A stretch of DNA of 64,000 nucleotides from assembly GCF_027579695.1 (NCBI RefSeq), contig NC_083570.1, forward strand, positions 4,247,001-4,311,000, written 5' to 3'. Source of the stretch: Neoarius graeffei (Eukaryota > Chordata > Actinopteri > Siluriformes > Ariidae). The notes below the pieces were generated by a model that ran no database searches, was not told the origin of the DNA, and was given only the letters and a program-made list of their open reading frames with translations. How positions within the stretch are numbered: position 1 is the first letter of the stretch; the number at the start of each line of letters is the position of its first letter. Below are positions 31,031 to 43,000 of the stretch, piece by piece. The position numbers and the translations under genes are program-made.

Positions 31031-31611
31031 TAAATATACACTCAAACAAAACAGCAGTAAAGGAGGAGAGGGGCGACAGCCCGAGGAAAGCCCCCACAGG
31101 AGCGCACAGCATTTGCAGCATAGGCTACCCAACTCAGTACAAGAACAAAACACTTACAGTGTGTGCAGTAGGCTTCGTGCACATTGTTCTGCACCTCTCG
31201 GAGGAAGGGGTAGGTGCCCTGTAAACCTTTGGAAAAGGTACATTTTCTTTTCAGCATAATTGCTGCGGCATTACTGCTGCTAGCTGCTACACAAAGAACA
31301 TTCATGCCAGTTAATGTTTATTTTATTGTTGCATGGCAACACGTTCTGTTGTCTGGAATAATGTGGCTAAATAAACCCCCATGCCACAGGGCCAGGGCGC
31401 AGTAACCAGGAAAGTTTGCGATTCCTGTCAATTCATCAAAATAGTAAATGCAGACATTTCTCCGCTAATGATTCCCACGCTGCTCAGTCGCAAATGTCGT
31501 GAGTGGTGAAAACCAGGACATATCCGTGTCCCGACAGACTTTTGTTGGGACTCGGGACACACAACCCCAAATCGGGACTGTCCCGGTAAAACCGGGACAT
31601 CTGGTCACCCT

Positions 31612-31850
31612 AAATAAAGAAACCATTTAATGACCTAAAACCCTGATTTGGAACAGAGTGTGTGAGGGTTTCTGAAATACATGAGGGTGCAGATCCACTG
31701 AGAGCTCTGTAAACCTGTCAGAGAGTTTATGATGGAAGATTTCAGGAAATAAAAGACAGAGATGAGAATTGTGTGAACAGTAGTTTCAGCAGCAGAGGGC
31801 ACAAATGAGCAGTAGTGGAAATGCCCAAATGCCATTATCTGTCTTTAAAC
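31612..31850 (-). repeat. Third copy of the TRIM upstream flank
   Basis: Matches 49500-49720 in the same orientation (GAACAGAGTGTGTGAGGGTT, then TCAGCAGCAGAGGGCACAAA) and 16390-16500 in reverse complement. It is the sequence upstream of a TRIM gene lying on the minus strand, but no RING exon follows; the GGGTGACCAG element abuts at 31611. It is a relic of another duplicated TRIM unit. Confidence 0.8.
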
Positions 31851-32744
31851 CCTTTAAAAATAGAGATCTTTTGGTGATTTTATGTAAATTTTGGCACCTT
31901 TTAGTGAGTCTGTGCTGTTAAAATCACTGTAGCGTCGAATGTTTGTGTGTATTCGGTACATTAGTGATGTTTAAAGCTTGTTGGTGCCTAATGCTAACCG
32001 GTTAGCCTGTGTGAGTAGAATGGTGATGTATGATGGAGTGCAGTAGCTTTACATGGTGAACATTTTACAGTCTCTCTGTCACTAGTATTGGGAGTTATTG
32101 CTAAAGATAATATAGTTCATAAATCTGAATGAACTGAATCTTGTGTTAATTATTTTTATTTCAGTTGTTTTCCATGAGTGTGAATGTGTATGAGGAGAAA
32201 ATTAGGAGCAGAAGTGGAGTAAAGTCTTTAACTGAGTTTATAAAACACTATAAAGCACAAACAAATCTCCAAACTTTTATTGCCTGCATTTTCATTTCTA
32301 TCATTACAATGAGCTCTTTATAAATCTTAAAGATACAAAACATGTTTTTTTTTTCCTTTTCACTGGATATCAAGTCAATTATTCTTGTTTCTGTGCTTTA
32401 ATTATATTTAAAACTTCCAATCAAATTCATTTTAGTAAAATGTAGAGCTGCAACTGCTGATTATTCTGATATTCAATTCATCTGTCAACTATTTTTCATT
32501 AATTGATTTGTTTATTCATTTTTAATACAACAATATGTAAAATATATATTTGCAGCATTTTAATCAGCTCTAGTACAGAACTCTTTCTGAACTTGGCTGA
32601 ATTAAATAACAGTTCACTAACTACAATACAACCTTACTGACATTTATCAGATAATCTCTAACAGGATCAGAATATTATCAAGTGCTCACATCAGCCAAAT
32701 GAGCCATTCAGACTAATGCAAGGTGAGATTATTATATACAATGT
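31851..32744. other. AT-rich intergenic stretch, nothing recognised
   Basis: Roughly 900 bp of AT-rich sequence without long open frames, terminal repeats or SINE modules. It may be further upstream flank of the lost TRIM unit, since it continues directly from that relic, but no counterpart exists elsewhere in the window to confirm this. Confidence 0.5.
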
Positions 32745-33450
32745 TTCCAGAAATGTTTGTAGATTGTAAAATATAAATTAAAAGAGAATGTGATTCTTTG
32801 CAAATCATGGAAATGCTATATTTCATTGAAAATAGTACAAAGACAACATATCAAATGTTGAAGCAGATAATTTTTTTGTTTGTTTGTTTTTTAAATATAC
32901 ACTCATTTAGAATTTGATGCAAGCAACGCATTTCAAGAAAGTTCCAGAAAGAACGGGGCATGTTTACCACTGTGTTCCATCACCTCTACTTTTAACAACA
33001 CTCTGTAAACATTTGGTAACTGAAGAGACTGCTGTCGTTTTGGAAGTGAAATGTTGTCCCATTCTTCCCTGATATATACTTTCAGTTGCTCCTTCATCAA
33101 GTTTTCTGTTTTGTTTAATCTGCGCCAGATGTTTTCAGTGGGAGACAGATCTGGATTTCAGGCAGGCCAGTTTCGCACCCAGACTCTTTTATGACTGAGC
33201 CTTTGACTTGCTGAAATAAGCCAGGCCTTCCCTGAACAAGACATCATCTGGATATTGCTCCAAAAACTGTAAATATAATTCAGCATTAATGGTGCCTGCC
33301 CAGATGTGCACTCTACCCATGCCATGTGCACTAATGCACCCACATACCATCATAGATGCTGGCTTTTGAACTGTGCACTGATAACAAGCTGGATGGACAG
33401 TCCCTATACTCTTTAGCCTAGAGGATGCAGTGTCAATGATTTTCATTTGT
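32745..33450 (-). pseudogene. Tc1-like transposon, family B, decayed
   Basis: On the minus strand the DDE block reads MMVCGCISAHGMGRVHIWAG (33357 onward), then INAELYLQFLEQYPDDVLF. After a deletion comes the third catalytic block around LSPTENIWRRLNK (about 33150). The 3' side (32810-32900) matches the end of the fragment at 14846-15350. Stops and frameshifts throughout. A second Tc1 family, distinct from family A. Confidence 0.72.
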
Positions 33451-34009
33451 GAAAAAGTTACTGAAGAGGCAACATTGCTGTGAGAATCACTTATTCACAA
33501 TCTCCCTTTTCTACAACAGCAACTCTGACAGAAGTACAGCTACAGTTATAACATGTGTATACACTCATTCTAATGAGTTAGCATTTCTACATTTACAGCT
33601 CATTCATCAGGACTTACACAGAGAAAACGCCACACCACATAATCTAGGACAACTAATAAACAGATCAAAAATGTGTAATTTAACAAAGAAAATCTAATTA
33701 CTTTTTTTAAAAAGTGGAGATTCTGCAGTTGCTGCACACCCACCCCTCTTCTAAAGGGGATGAAGTGCAGTGGGTGAAGATGTTCCACCAAAAGCAAGAG
33801 TTTTTTCATTAACTTGGCTATTCGTGCATAAAAATGCTTTTTATCTTTCTTGAGCCCCAACTCACAAATCTAAGCTTGAAGGTTGATTATATATATGGTA
33901 ATTACATTTTAAGCTTGGGTTTTATAAAGCTCATGAGCTGACATTGTTCCTGCTTAGAATTATGACTAGGATACAATCAATCTCAGAATTCCAAACATGA
34001 CTTGACAAG
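33451..34009. other. No gene recognised
   Basis: AT-rich sequence between the family B Tc1 relic and a pogo/Tigger-like end. The short open frames are unsupported. A GATGAAGTGCAGTGGGTGAAG stretch near 33760 has no recognised partner. Confidence 0.5.
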
Positions 34010-34100
34010 GGGGTCCATTTCAGTATTACGAACTTTTCTGGATAACAAACTATTTGGACGTCCCCCAAGGAGTTGATTATAGCGGGGTTGTAGTGTGTTT
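34010..34100 (-). mobile_element. pogo/Tigger-like terminal fragment
   Basis: The reverse complement reads ACAACCCCGCTATAATCAAC, then CTTGGGGGACGTCCAAATAG and AAAAGTTCGTAATACTG. This resembles the paired inverted motifs (CCCGCTATAACGAAC) at the ends of Tigger/pogo elements. Only about 90 bp remain and no transposase is visible. Confidence 0.5.
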
Positions 34101-34779
34101 TATTTTTATATAGTGTGACATTAAAATGTTGTTCTGTTCTGACTTTATTACTGTTTATTAGTTATTTAATGAGAGGCTGCTTAATATGAAACAAATAGAA
34201 ATTTATTATGCTAAAGTCATGAGAGATCATTTTCTTTTTAAAATTTGAGTTTCTTGTCTGACAGTTAATTTTTAACATTCCCTTTTTAAAAGTAGACGGC
34301 CTTTTGATTTCATAAAATCGCTGAAATTTATTTCTCTCTCAAATTTGGTCATTGTGATATATGGTTATTTCTGTAATATATATATATAAACCCAGGCCAT
34401 TTTGTGGCTGGTAAGTTATTTATTTTGAGGGGATTCCTCGCAAATAATGTGCAAGAAATCACTCGCTTCGCGCAGTCAAGCAGACAGAGGAAGTCCAGTG
34501 TGCGCCTGCGCAGGTTTTCATTGACCATGCACTGACCCAGTTACGTCATTTTGCCATGAGATGATGAGCTAATCTCAATAATATTCACATTGCAACTTCA
34601 GAATTCAAGTTGTGACAGAAAATATGATGGAGCCAGTGGACCCTACACCTCAAATGCTGGTTAGTCTGTTTCTCCCTATCGTAAATATTGTAATTAGTGA
34701 AGAACATGCTGCAATTAGCTTGAATATGTATCTTTTTGAGGCGAACTTGAACCTGGTCACTCATCTTGTTGAAGTCCTT
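34101..34779. other. No gene recognised, flank of arm B
   Basis: AT-rich sequence leading into arm B. A 62-codon frame at 34612-34800 has no recognisable domain and is not preserved in arm A. I cannot assign function. Confidence 0.45.
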
Positions 34780-35041
34780 TTTTCACTGAGCGTATTCTAG
34801 CCAATTATTCAGAACAAAAATTATGTATTGATTTCACAATGTAAATATTATTCCCGTGCATTAGATAGTTTACGTAGAAGATTCTTTTTTTATCATTGCG
34901 ATGGTGAAGACCGCTGAGCAAAAATGTGTGTAATTAGGCTATGCACCTATATTGCACAACTTCTGGTGAACAACCTCTCGATTCACTATCATACTGTGCA
35001 GTTTATTTCATTGAGCAAGACAGTATACGGTTCTTTTTCAC

Positions 35042-35103
35042 TGTGGCAGCGAAGGCGTGGTCAAGCACCGGTTTGTGAATGGCATGCAAGCCTGGTGAAG
35101 GTG

Positions 35104-35137
<34 letters not shown>

Positions 35138-35308
35138 TATGAATTTCTTCCCCTGGCTGAAATCACGTTGGTGCAGTAGCACACAGTTTATTTTGAACCT
35201 GCTAAAAAGCGTGTTTTGTGTTAAGTGACAGTTTAAAAAATAAAAACTAAAGTGACATTGAGCCCGCCTGCCTGTTTCAGTGTTCACTATATAAGCAAAG
35301 CCGTTCCA
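35042..35308 (+). repeat. Solo Gmr1-family LTR, arm B
   Basis: Begins TGTGGCAGCGAAGGCGTGG and ends GCCGTTCCA. Flanks are TTCAC (35037-35041) and TTCAT (35309-35313). It contains a (GT)n run at 35104-35136. Paralogue of 22674-22916 in arm A, with the same flank pair, so the insertion predates the duplication. Confidence 0.82.
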
Positions 35309-35870
35309 TTCATCTTTTTGATTTTTGTATTTGCTCATGTTTTTGCCAAACGTAGTGATCAGAAGTAATAGCTTTTGGAATATGAACCCTACACTACATT
35401 TGTAATGCCACTAATACACTTTCCTAAACTCGACTTTTGTATAACCTCGTGAATTTCCTGTATAACCCACCCGTTTCAGACATGAGCCCGAGTAGAGAAA
35501 AAAATCTTTAAAGTTTGATTGAAGGAGTGACAGGATGTCTGATCTGTTCTCTCAGGTTGCAAATTTGCATCCCACAACAGGGAAACCCTGCCATGTTATG
35601 CATGACATAGCATCTTGGATTAGGTCACGGTGAGGCAAGAAAAAAATGGCAGAGAATTTAGGGCCACATGGCTCGAAATTCATTAATTGTTCTTTTAGGG
35701 AAAAAAAGTAATAAAATTTGAAGTCCGAGTTTCGAATTCAGTAGCATTCGGTCCACTAAAAAAGAATTGGGTGTCAGGGAAAATTATTTTTATGGCTTAA
35801 ATTAAAAAAAAATCTGAGAGGCAGTCTACCTTTAATTATTATACATTTACATTATACATGCTTTAACTTA

Positions 35871-36240
35871 GGGGCGGCACAGTGGTGTAGTGGTTAGTGT
35901 CGTCGCCTCACTGCAAGAAGGTCCTGGGTTCGAGCCCCGGGGCCGGCGAGGGCCTTTCTGTGTGGAGTTTGCATGTTCTCCCTGTGTCCACGTGGGTTTC
36001 CTCCGGGTGCTCCGGTTTCCCCCACAGTCCAAAGACATGCAGGTTAGGTTAACTGGTGACTCTAAATTGACCGTAGGTGTGAGTGTGAATGGTTGTCTGT
36101 GTCTATGTGTCAGCCCTGTGATGACCTGGCGACTTGTCCAGGGTGTACCCCGCCTCTCGCCCGTAGTCAGCTGGGATAGGCTCCAGCTTGCCTGCGACCC
36201 TATAGAAGGATAAAGCGGCTAGAGATAATGAGATGAGATG
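35871..36240 (+). mobile_element. V-SINE/DANA-like SINE, private to arm B
   Basis: Complete plus-strand copy with duplications CTTTAACTTA at 35861-35870 and 36241-36250 (up to 13 bp if the ATG is included). At the matching place arm A has only a single flank copy, now partly replaced by a type 2 SINE. It lies just downstream of the TRIM B stop codon. Confidence 0.92.
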
Positions 36241-36372
36241 CTTTAACTTAAATAATAAAGTGACTGTTTTTTGTCCAGCTGGATTGTGTTCGAATAAAAC
36301 AGACGATTGACCAACAACGTGGCAACGTGCAGGAATTTTACATAAAAAAGAAAAAAAAACACTTTTTTTTTA

Positions 36373-37836
36373 CTATGGATCACACAATCTCACAGTAGAA
36401 CCAGAAAACCAGTAGAACGCTAACCCAGAAACTTTGAAGAACCCAAACCCAGCATATAGAGTCTGAGTGAATGTGGTGTGGACTCTGTGGAGGAGCTTCA
36501 TCGTGTCAGAGACGCTGTAGAAGGACAGAGTTCCTGCACTGTGATCCACATACACTCCTATTCTGGAGGCTGATGGAACTCTGAGATCAGTCTTAATGTT
36601 GTTGTGCCAGAAAGAAAGAGAAGAAGAAGAACACCACAGACTCCAGGACTGATTGTTGCCTCCAAACCCACACTCATTACCCAGTCCTTTCCTGACGATG
36701 TCTTTATATGAGACTGATATGGAGACACCACCAGCACCGCTCCACTCCACCTCCCAGTAACAGCGTCCACACACACTCTCCTTACACAACACCTGACAGT
36801 TGGAATCAAATCTCTCTGGATGATCAGAGTAACGCTGCTCTCTCCCACTATCTCTCACTGCTCTGTTCTTCTCAGACAGAATGAGGTGACGATGTGCCGT
36901 GTTGGGATCCAGAGTCAGATAACAGAAATCTAAAATAAAAGAGAAAAACAAACTGAACAGTGTGAACATGTTGGGTTTAATTCACACAGTATATTTATAT
37001 GAAGTGTGTGTGTGTGTGTGTGTGTTAGATGTACATTTCAGAAACTCTTCTCTGCTCAGTGTTTCTGGTCCTGAAATGATCTGAACTGCTGCAGCTGTGG
37101 AGAGAAAAATGGAAACATGAGTTTGTGTAAAAGATGGAAAGAGTTTAAAGTGATCCAGTCAGTTTATTCATTTTAAATCAGTGTTTGAGTTCAAAGTGTC
37201 GGGTGAATAAAGTGTCTGCAGAAAAGAAAGCAGGAGCATCGCTAAGAAATAACACATCACTGTGTTTCTCCAGCAGGAACAGCTCCTCTTACCATGTGGA
37301 GGGATTTTGTTGAATTCCTCCTCACAGAATTCCTCGAGTCTCTTTTTCAGATCTGAGAGAGAATTCCTCACTCCATCAAATGAGAGATGTTGATGGACAG
37401 TGACGCTGGATGTGTGAAAATCTGGTCCGATAAGTGGAGGAGATCGACGTCCAGAAGCTAAAACCTACAGAAAGCAAATGAAATGTAAAACCCACTTGTG
37501 ATGTCAGACAGAGACATTTATTGTTCCCTTAATGAGAGGTGTTTTAGAGAGTGTGTGAGGAACTGCTGGCTCTGTAGATGAGACAGTGAGTGTTACCTGG
37601 AGGAAATGGATGTGATCCTGTGTGTGTGAAAGCTGCTCCAGCTCAGTGACTCTCCTCTGAAGATCAGCAATCTCCTGCTCCAGTTGCTCCAGGAGTCGTT
37701 CAGCTCGACTCAGTTCAGCCTTCTCCTGATCTCTGATCAGCTCCGTCACCTCCCAGCGCTTTTTCTCCATGGAGCTGATCAGCTCAGTAAAGATCCTCTC
37801 ACTGTCCTCCACTGCTGTCTGTGCACTGAGCTGTTA

Positions 37837-37884
<48 letters not shown>

Positions 37885-40010
37885 TTTAAAGCTCATCTAT
37901 CATTCCCTCTCTTACTGGGACTGTAAATGACTCGTTGTCCATGTTGTGTGTGTTTCTAGGAGCAGCTCTGTCTCTGCTCACTGCTCACCTTTATAGTGTT
38001 CACAGCCTGTTTCAGCTCCTGCACCTTCTTCTGCTTCTCCTGGATTCTCTGCTGGGATTTCATCTGCTCCTCCTTTAACTCACTCTGAGGACAAATAAAA
38101 TACATTCAGCTTTTTATACAGTATGAGCAAACTGGTTCCATATTAATGTCAGTTCAAAGTACATTCATGTTTCTTACAGCTGTGAATGTTCTGTTCTCTG
38201 TGTGTTTTATTTTGTGTGGATTTTTTTGGGTTTTTTTGTGGCAATGAGGGTGTGGTCAAGCACCAGTTTGTGAACAGAGGGCGAGGCCAGGGAAGGTGAG
38301 TTGCAAATTGTTCTCACCTGTTGGTAACTCGTGTGTCTGTTTTGCAAGAATGACAGGGTAGTGAAAAAAAAGGGGAGAGCGAAGAGGTGGTTGTCTCCTG
38401 ATTAGAGAACGCATGTATGTATGTGACAAGACAACCTTAAAGCTGAAAAGCCAAACTGACAAATAAAGAAGACTGTGTTCATCACTATTTCCTGCCTATC
38501 TGCACTTCACTATTCCACCCACCTTAGGGACATATGACAGTGGTGCCGAAAGCCAGGAAGACTGAAGGAAACCACCAATGGAGTCCTCCCCACTCAAGAA
38601 TGTCACCTATGCCCTTGCTGCCACCCAACAGAGCCAGTAGCAAGCCCCGATCTCCCTCCATAAGGAGTAAGAGCAGCACTTTGAAGCCTTGCTGCTGGCT
38701 CAACAAGATGATCGCCAGGCGTTCCAGCACCTGCTCGTGTTGGTGAGGTCCTTGACTGCTACAGCTGCAGACCTTCCCCATGTCACCCAAGCGAAGATGG
38801 GGCCACATGATGATCTAGAAGCCTTCATCATGCTATTTGAGCAGGCGGCAGAGGTGTGGGGATGGACAGTCAAGTAATGCATGACTCATCTAGCCCAGCA
38901 TGTTGTGCAGCAGCTCCCCATCGACAGTCGGCTCAACTATGCCAACTTGAGGCAAGCCATCCTGCAGCTTGTCAGTTGCTTCCTGGAACAACACCATCAG
39001 CACTTCCACACATTGACATTGGAAGAAGTTGGCTGGCCATTCGCTTTTGGCCAACAGCTCCAAGATGCCTGTTGGTGGTGGCTGAGGGTGGAAGACTGTG
39101 ACACTGAGTCATCAATGTGGTGGGGCTGGAGCAGTTCATCGTGTGGCTGCCGGAAGGGACAGTAGAGTAAGAACAGTGGAGTGGGTCCAGTACCACCGCC
39201 CAGTGTTGCCGGATCGTGCAATCAAGCTGACAGAGGACCATTTGGTGGCAGTTTCAGTGGCAGGTGGACATCCTGCCTCTTCTCTCTGTCTCTCTCTCTC
39301 TCTCTCTCCCCTCCCCTCTTCCTGTCCCCACCCTGTTCTCCCACCACAGAAATGGGGGCTGGCCCTCCAGCAGCTGGTTCGCTGTGCCTGTGATGTCCCC
39401 GTCCTTCCTTTCTCTTCTGTGTCTTCTCACCCTCAGGTGAGTGATCCTCAAAACACCAGTACAGAGGTGAAGCCTGGGCTGGTTTGGTGGCACTGCGGGG
39501 AACCCAGACATCTCCGGGAGCAGTTCTCTGCGATGGAGGTGGGAGCAGTGGTCCCGGATCCCCAACATGCCAGAGACTGCCCTTGATCAGGCTGGAGTGT
39601 ATTGCATGTTCATGGGGATAAATAACATGCATTGGTGGATTCCGGCTGCAGTTAGACCTTAATCCACCAAAGCCTGGTTCAAGGTGAGGCATTGAGGGGG
39701 AGCACAAGTGGTCAATGTTGTGTGTACACGGGGATGTTCACGAATATCTGCTAGTGTCCATCGACATACTATTCTGGATGAAAAGCATAGGGTCGAGGTG
39801 GTGGTGGGTAGCCCATGCCTCACCCACCCACTAATTCTGGGGACAGATTGGCTGGGGTTTAAAGGTTTAATCAAGCATGTAGTAGTGGGCAGGTCCTGGG
39901 GTAACTCATCACGGGGAATTCCGGTGTGGCATTGACTGGGGAAGCCGTCTCAGAGCCATCCATGTCAGCATCATGTCAGAGCGATACGAGGAGCAGAAAG
40001 CGGCCTGCCC

Positions 40011-40048
<38 letters not shown>

Positions 40049-43000
40049 GAATTCTCTCGAGGATTTCCCATTAGAACAAATGCAAGACAAGACTCTGTGT
40101 CATGCTTTTGACCAAGTGAGAGTAGGCGATGGTCAGACTCTCTAGCCAAATACAACACTCACCTTCTTGTACTTTGCAATTATTAAAGATAGGTTATACT
40201 GAGTGACGCAGGGCACTCAAACCCGTGAACAAATAACCCAATTGTTTTTGTAATCCCAAAAAACCATAGGGAACTTAACTTCATGCAGCTCACTTTAACA
40301 CTCTGGCCGGATGCTTAGGTCATGATAAGACACTAGCCCAAATTATGACCCGGTTTTATTGGCCAGGGATTTGTGGTGATAACCAGAAGTGGTGTGCAGC
40401 ATGCTGCAAATGCCAGCTGGTGAATCCAGTGGCCACTCCAAAAGCACCATTGTGCCTTCTCCCTCTAATCAAGACCCTCTTTTAAGGAATTCGCATGGAT
40501 CTCGTCGGGCCATTAGCTTGGTCGACACGAGGATTTTTTTTTAATTTTAGTCCTAGTGGAATATGCAGCGCGATATCTGGAAACAGTCCTGCTGCATACA
40601 TATCTGCAAGCAATGTGGCAGAGACACTGTTTAAAATTATCTCCCAAGTCGGGATTCCCAAAGAAATCCTGACTGACCAAGGCATGACATTCATGTCATG
40701 CACACTTTGCAAGCTTTATGAGTTATTGGGGATTAAATCCATCTGCATCACTGTGTATCACCCACAAACAGACGGTTTGGTAGAACAATTCAACCAAACA
40801 CTTAAAAACTTAATTCAGAAGTTTGTAAGTGAAGACACATGTAACTGGGATAAATGGCTCGAAACCCTGTTATTCACAGTATGAGAGGTCCCGCAAGCAT
40901 CCATGGGATTCTCCCCATTTGAATGACTGCATGGGCATAAGCCTTGCAGCATTTTGGATGTGTTGCAGAAAAACTAGAAGGAGGGACCTTCAAAGAGTAA
41001 AAATGAAATTCAATACATTCTTGACCTGCGCGCAAAGCTTCACACACACTCAGTCACTTAACCCAGTAGAATTTATGGCAGGTGAAAAAACCTCAAGCCC
41101 TGATGTACAACAGGGGTGCGCACCTTAGAGAGTTCACCTTGGTAGATAAAGTACTTGTATTATTGCTCACTTTGAGCTCAAAATTAATCGCTAAGTGGCA
41201 AGGGCCCTTTGAGGTCACACGGTGAATCAGGAATGTCGACTATGAGTTGAGGCGAACGGATAGGGGTGGGGCGCTACAAGTATACCACCTCAACCTATGT
41301 AAACATTGGAAGGGGGTCCCCATGGCATTGGCATTGGTAGTTCCAGAGAGGGCAGAGTTGGGGCTGGAGGTAAAAATGAAAGTAACCACTCAAGCCACTC
41401 CGGTCCCCTGTGGAGACCACCTCTCACCAGCCCATCTCACAGAGGTTGCCAGGTTGCAAGCAGAGTTTTCTGACATGTTATTGCCCCTTCCCATCTGCAC
41501 TCACTTCATTTAACATCACGTTGAGACACCCCCAGGGTTGGTGGTGCATAGCCGCCCATATCGCTTACCTGAACACAAGAAAGTGGTGGTTTGGGATGAA
41601 CTCAAGGCCATACTCGAAATGAGAATAATTGAGGAGTCCCACAGTGATTGGAGCAGCCTGGTGGTCTTGGTTCGCAAGACTAATGGATCGGTCCGGTTCT
41701 GTGTGGACTGTCGTAAAGTCACTGTGGTGTCTAAATTCGATGTGTACCCAATGCCTCAAATTGATGAGTTACTCAGTTGATTAGGTGCTGCTCGCATTTA
41801 TTCGACACTGGATTTGACAAAGGGATATTAGCAGATCCCCTTGACTCCTCTATCCTGAGAAAAAAAACGGCCTTTTCCACAAAGTTTGGCTTACACCAAT
41901 TCATCATTCTTCCTTTTGGGTTATTCGGTGCTCCCACTATGTTCCAGTGGCTCATGGACAAAATCCTCTGCCCCCATGCGTGCTAAGCTAATAAAGACAT
42001 ACCCCAAAAGACTTGCAGCTGTAATTGCAGCAAAAGGTGGCTCCACAAAGTATTCACTTTGGGGATGTGAATACCTATGCACACTCCAGGTTTCTGTTTT
42101 TTCATCTTAATTATTGTTTGTGTCACAATAAAACAACTATTTGTACCTTTAAAGTGGTAGGCATATTGTGTAAATCAAATGGTGCTAACCCCCCAAAAAT
42201 CCATTTAAATTCCATCTTGTAATGTGACAAAACAGGACAAACACCAAGGGGGATGAATACTTTTGCAAGACACTGTACAACATTGTTCTTTAAAAGGCTT
42301 TTTTCTGCACTACATTGTCAAAAGTATCTGGACACCTGGCCATCAGACCCATGTGTGTTTTTTCCCCAAATTGTTACCACAAAATCTGAAGCAGACAATT
42401 GTGTTGAACGCCTTTGTTTGCTGTAACATTACAATTTCCCTTCAATGGAACTCAGACGCTCAAACCTGTTTTAGCATGATGATGCTCCTGTACACAAAGT
42501 GAGCTCCATGAAGACATGGTGTGTGAAGGTTGGAGTGAAGAACTCGAGCGTCCTACATAGAGTCCTGACTGAACTCATCCCCACTGAACACCTTTGGGAT
42601 GAACTGGAACACTGACTGTACCCCAGACCTCCTCGCCTGACATCAGTGTCTGATCTCACTCATGCTCTTGTAGCTGAATGAACAGTAATCCCTACCGCCA
42701 TGCCCCAAAATCTAGTAAAAAGCTGTGGCAGCGGGGGCGTGGTCAAGTGCTGGTCTGTGACAGGAGGGCGGAGCCAGGGAAGGTGAGTGGCAGCATCACT
42801 ACACCTGACGGTAATTAACCTGTGTTTGTGTGTCTTCCCAGTAACCATGCCCTATTTAAGGAAGCAGAGGGAGAGCAGAGGAGAGCTCTTCCCGGGACAG
42901 GAACACAGCGTGTGTGTGTGTGTGTATTTACCAGAGTAAAACGGTGTTGTTATACTGAAAAGTCTGGCAATAAAAAGCCTATCCGTACCTGAAGCTTTGT

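Larger units (their letters stand above)
29453..31610. mobile_element. DNA transposon with GGGTGACCAG ends
   Basis: The left end GGGTGACCAGATTTCTC and the right end (reverse complement GGGTGACCAGATGTCCCGG) are inverted repeats flanked by TA. The interior near the right end has more copies of the CCCGGTTT/CGGGACA motif. It contains a SINE (29788-30162) and a palindromic element (30435-31030). I recognise no transposase for the outer element. It lies between the Tc1 element and a TRIM upstream relic. Superfamily uncertain. Confidence 0.7.

Noticed and set aside
34612-34800. 62-codon frame near the arm B boundary
   Set aside because: Not conserved in arm A and no domain visible.
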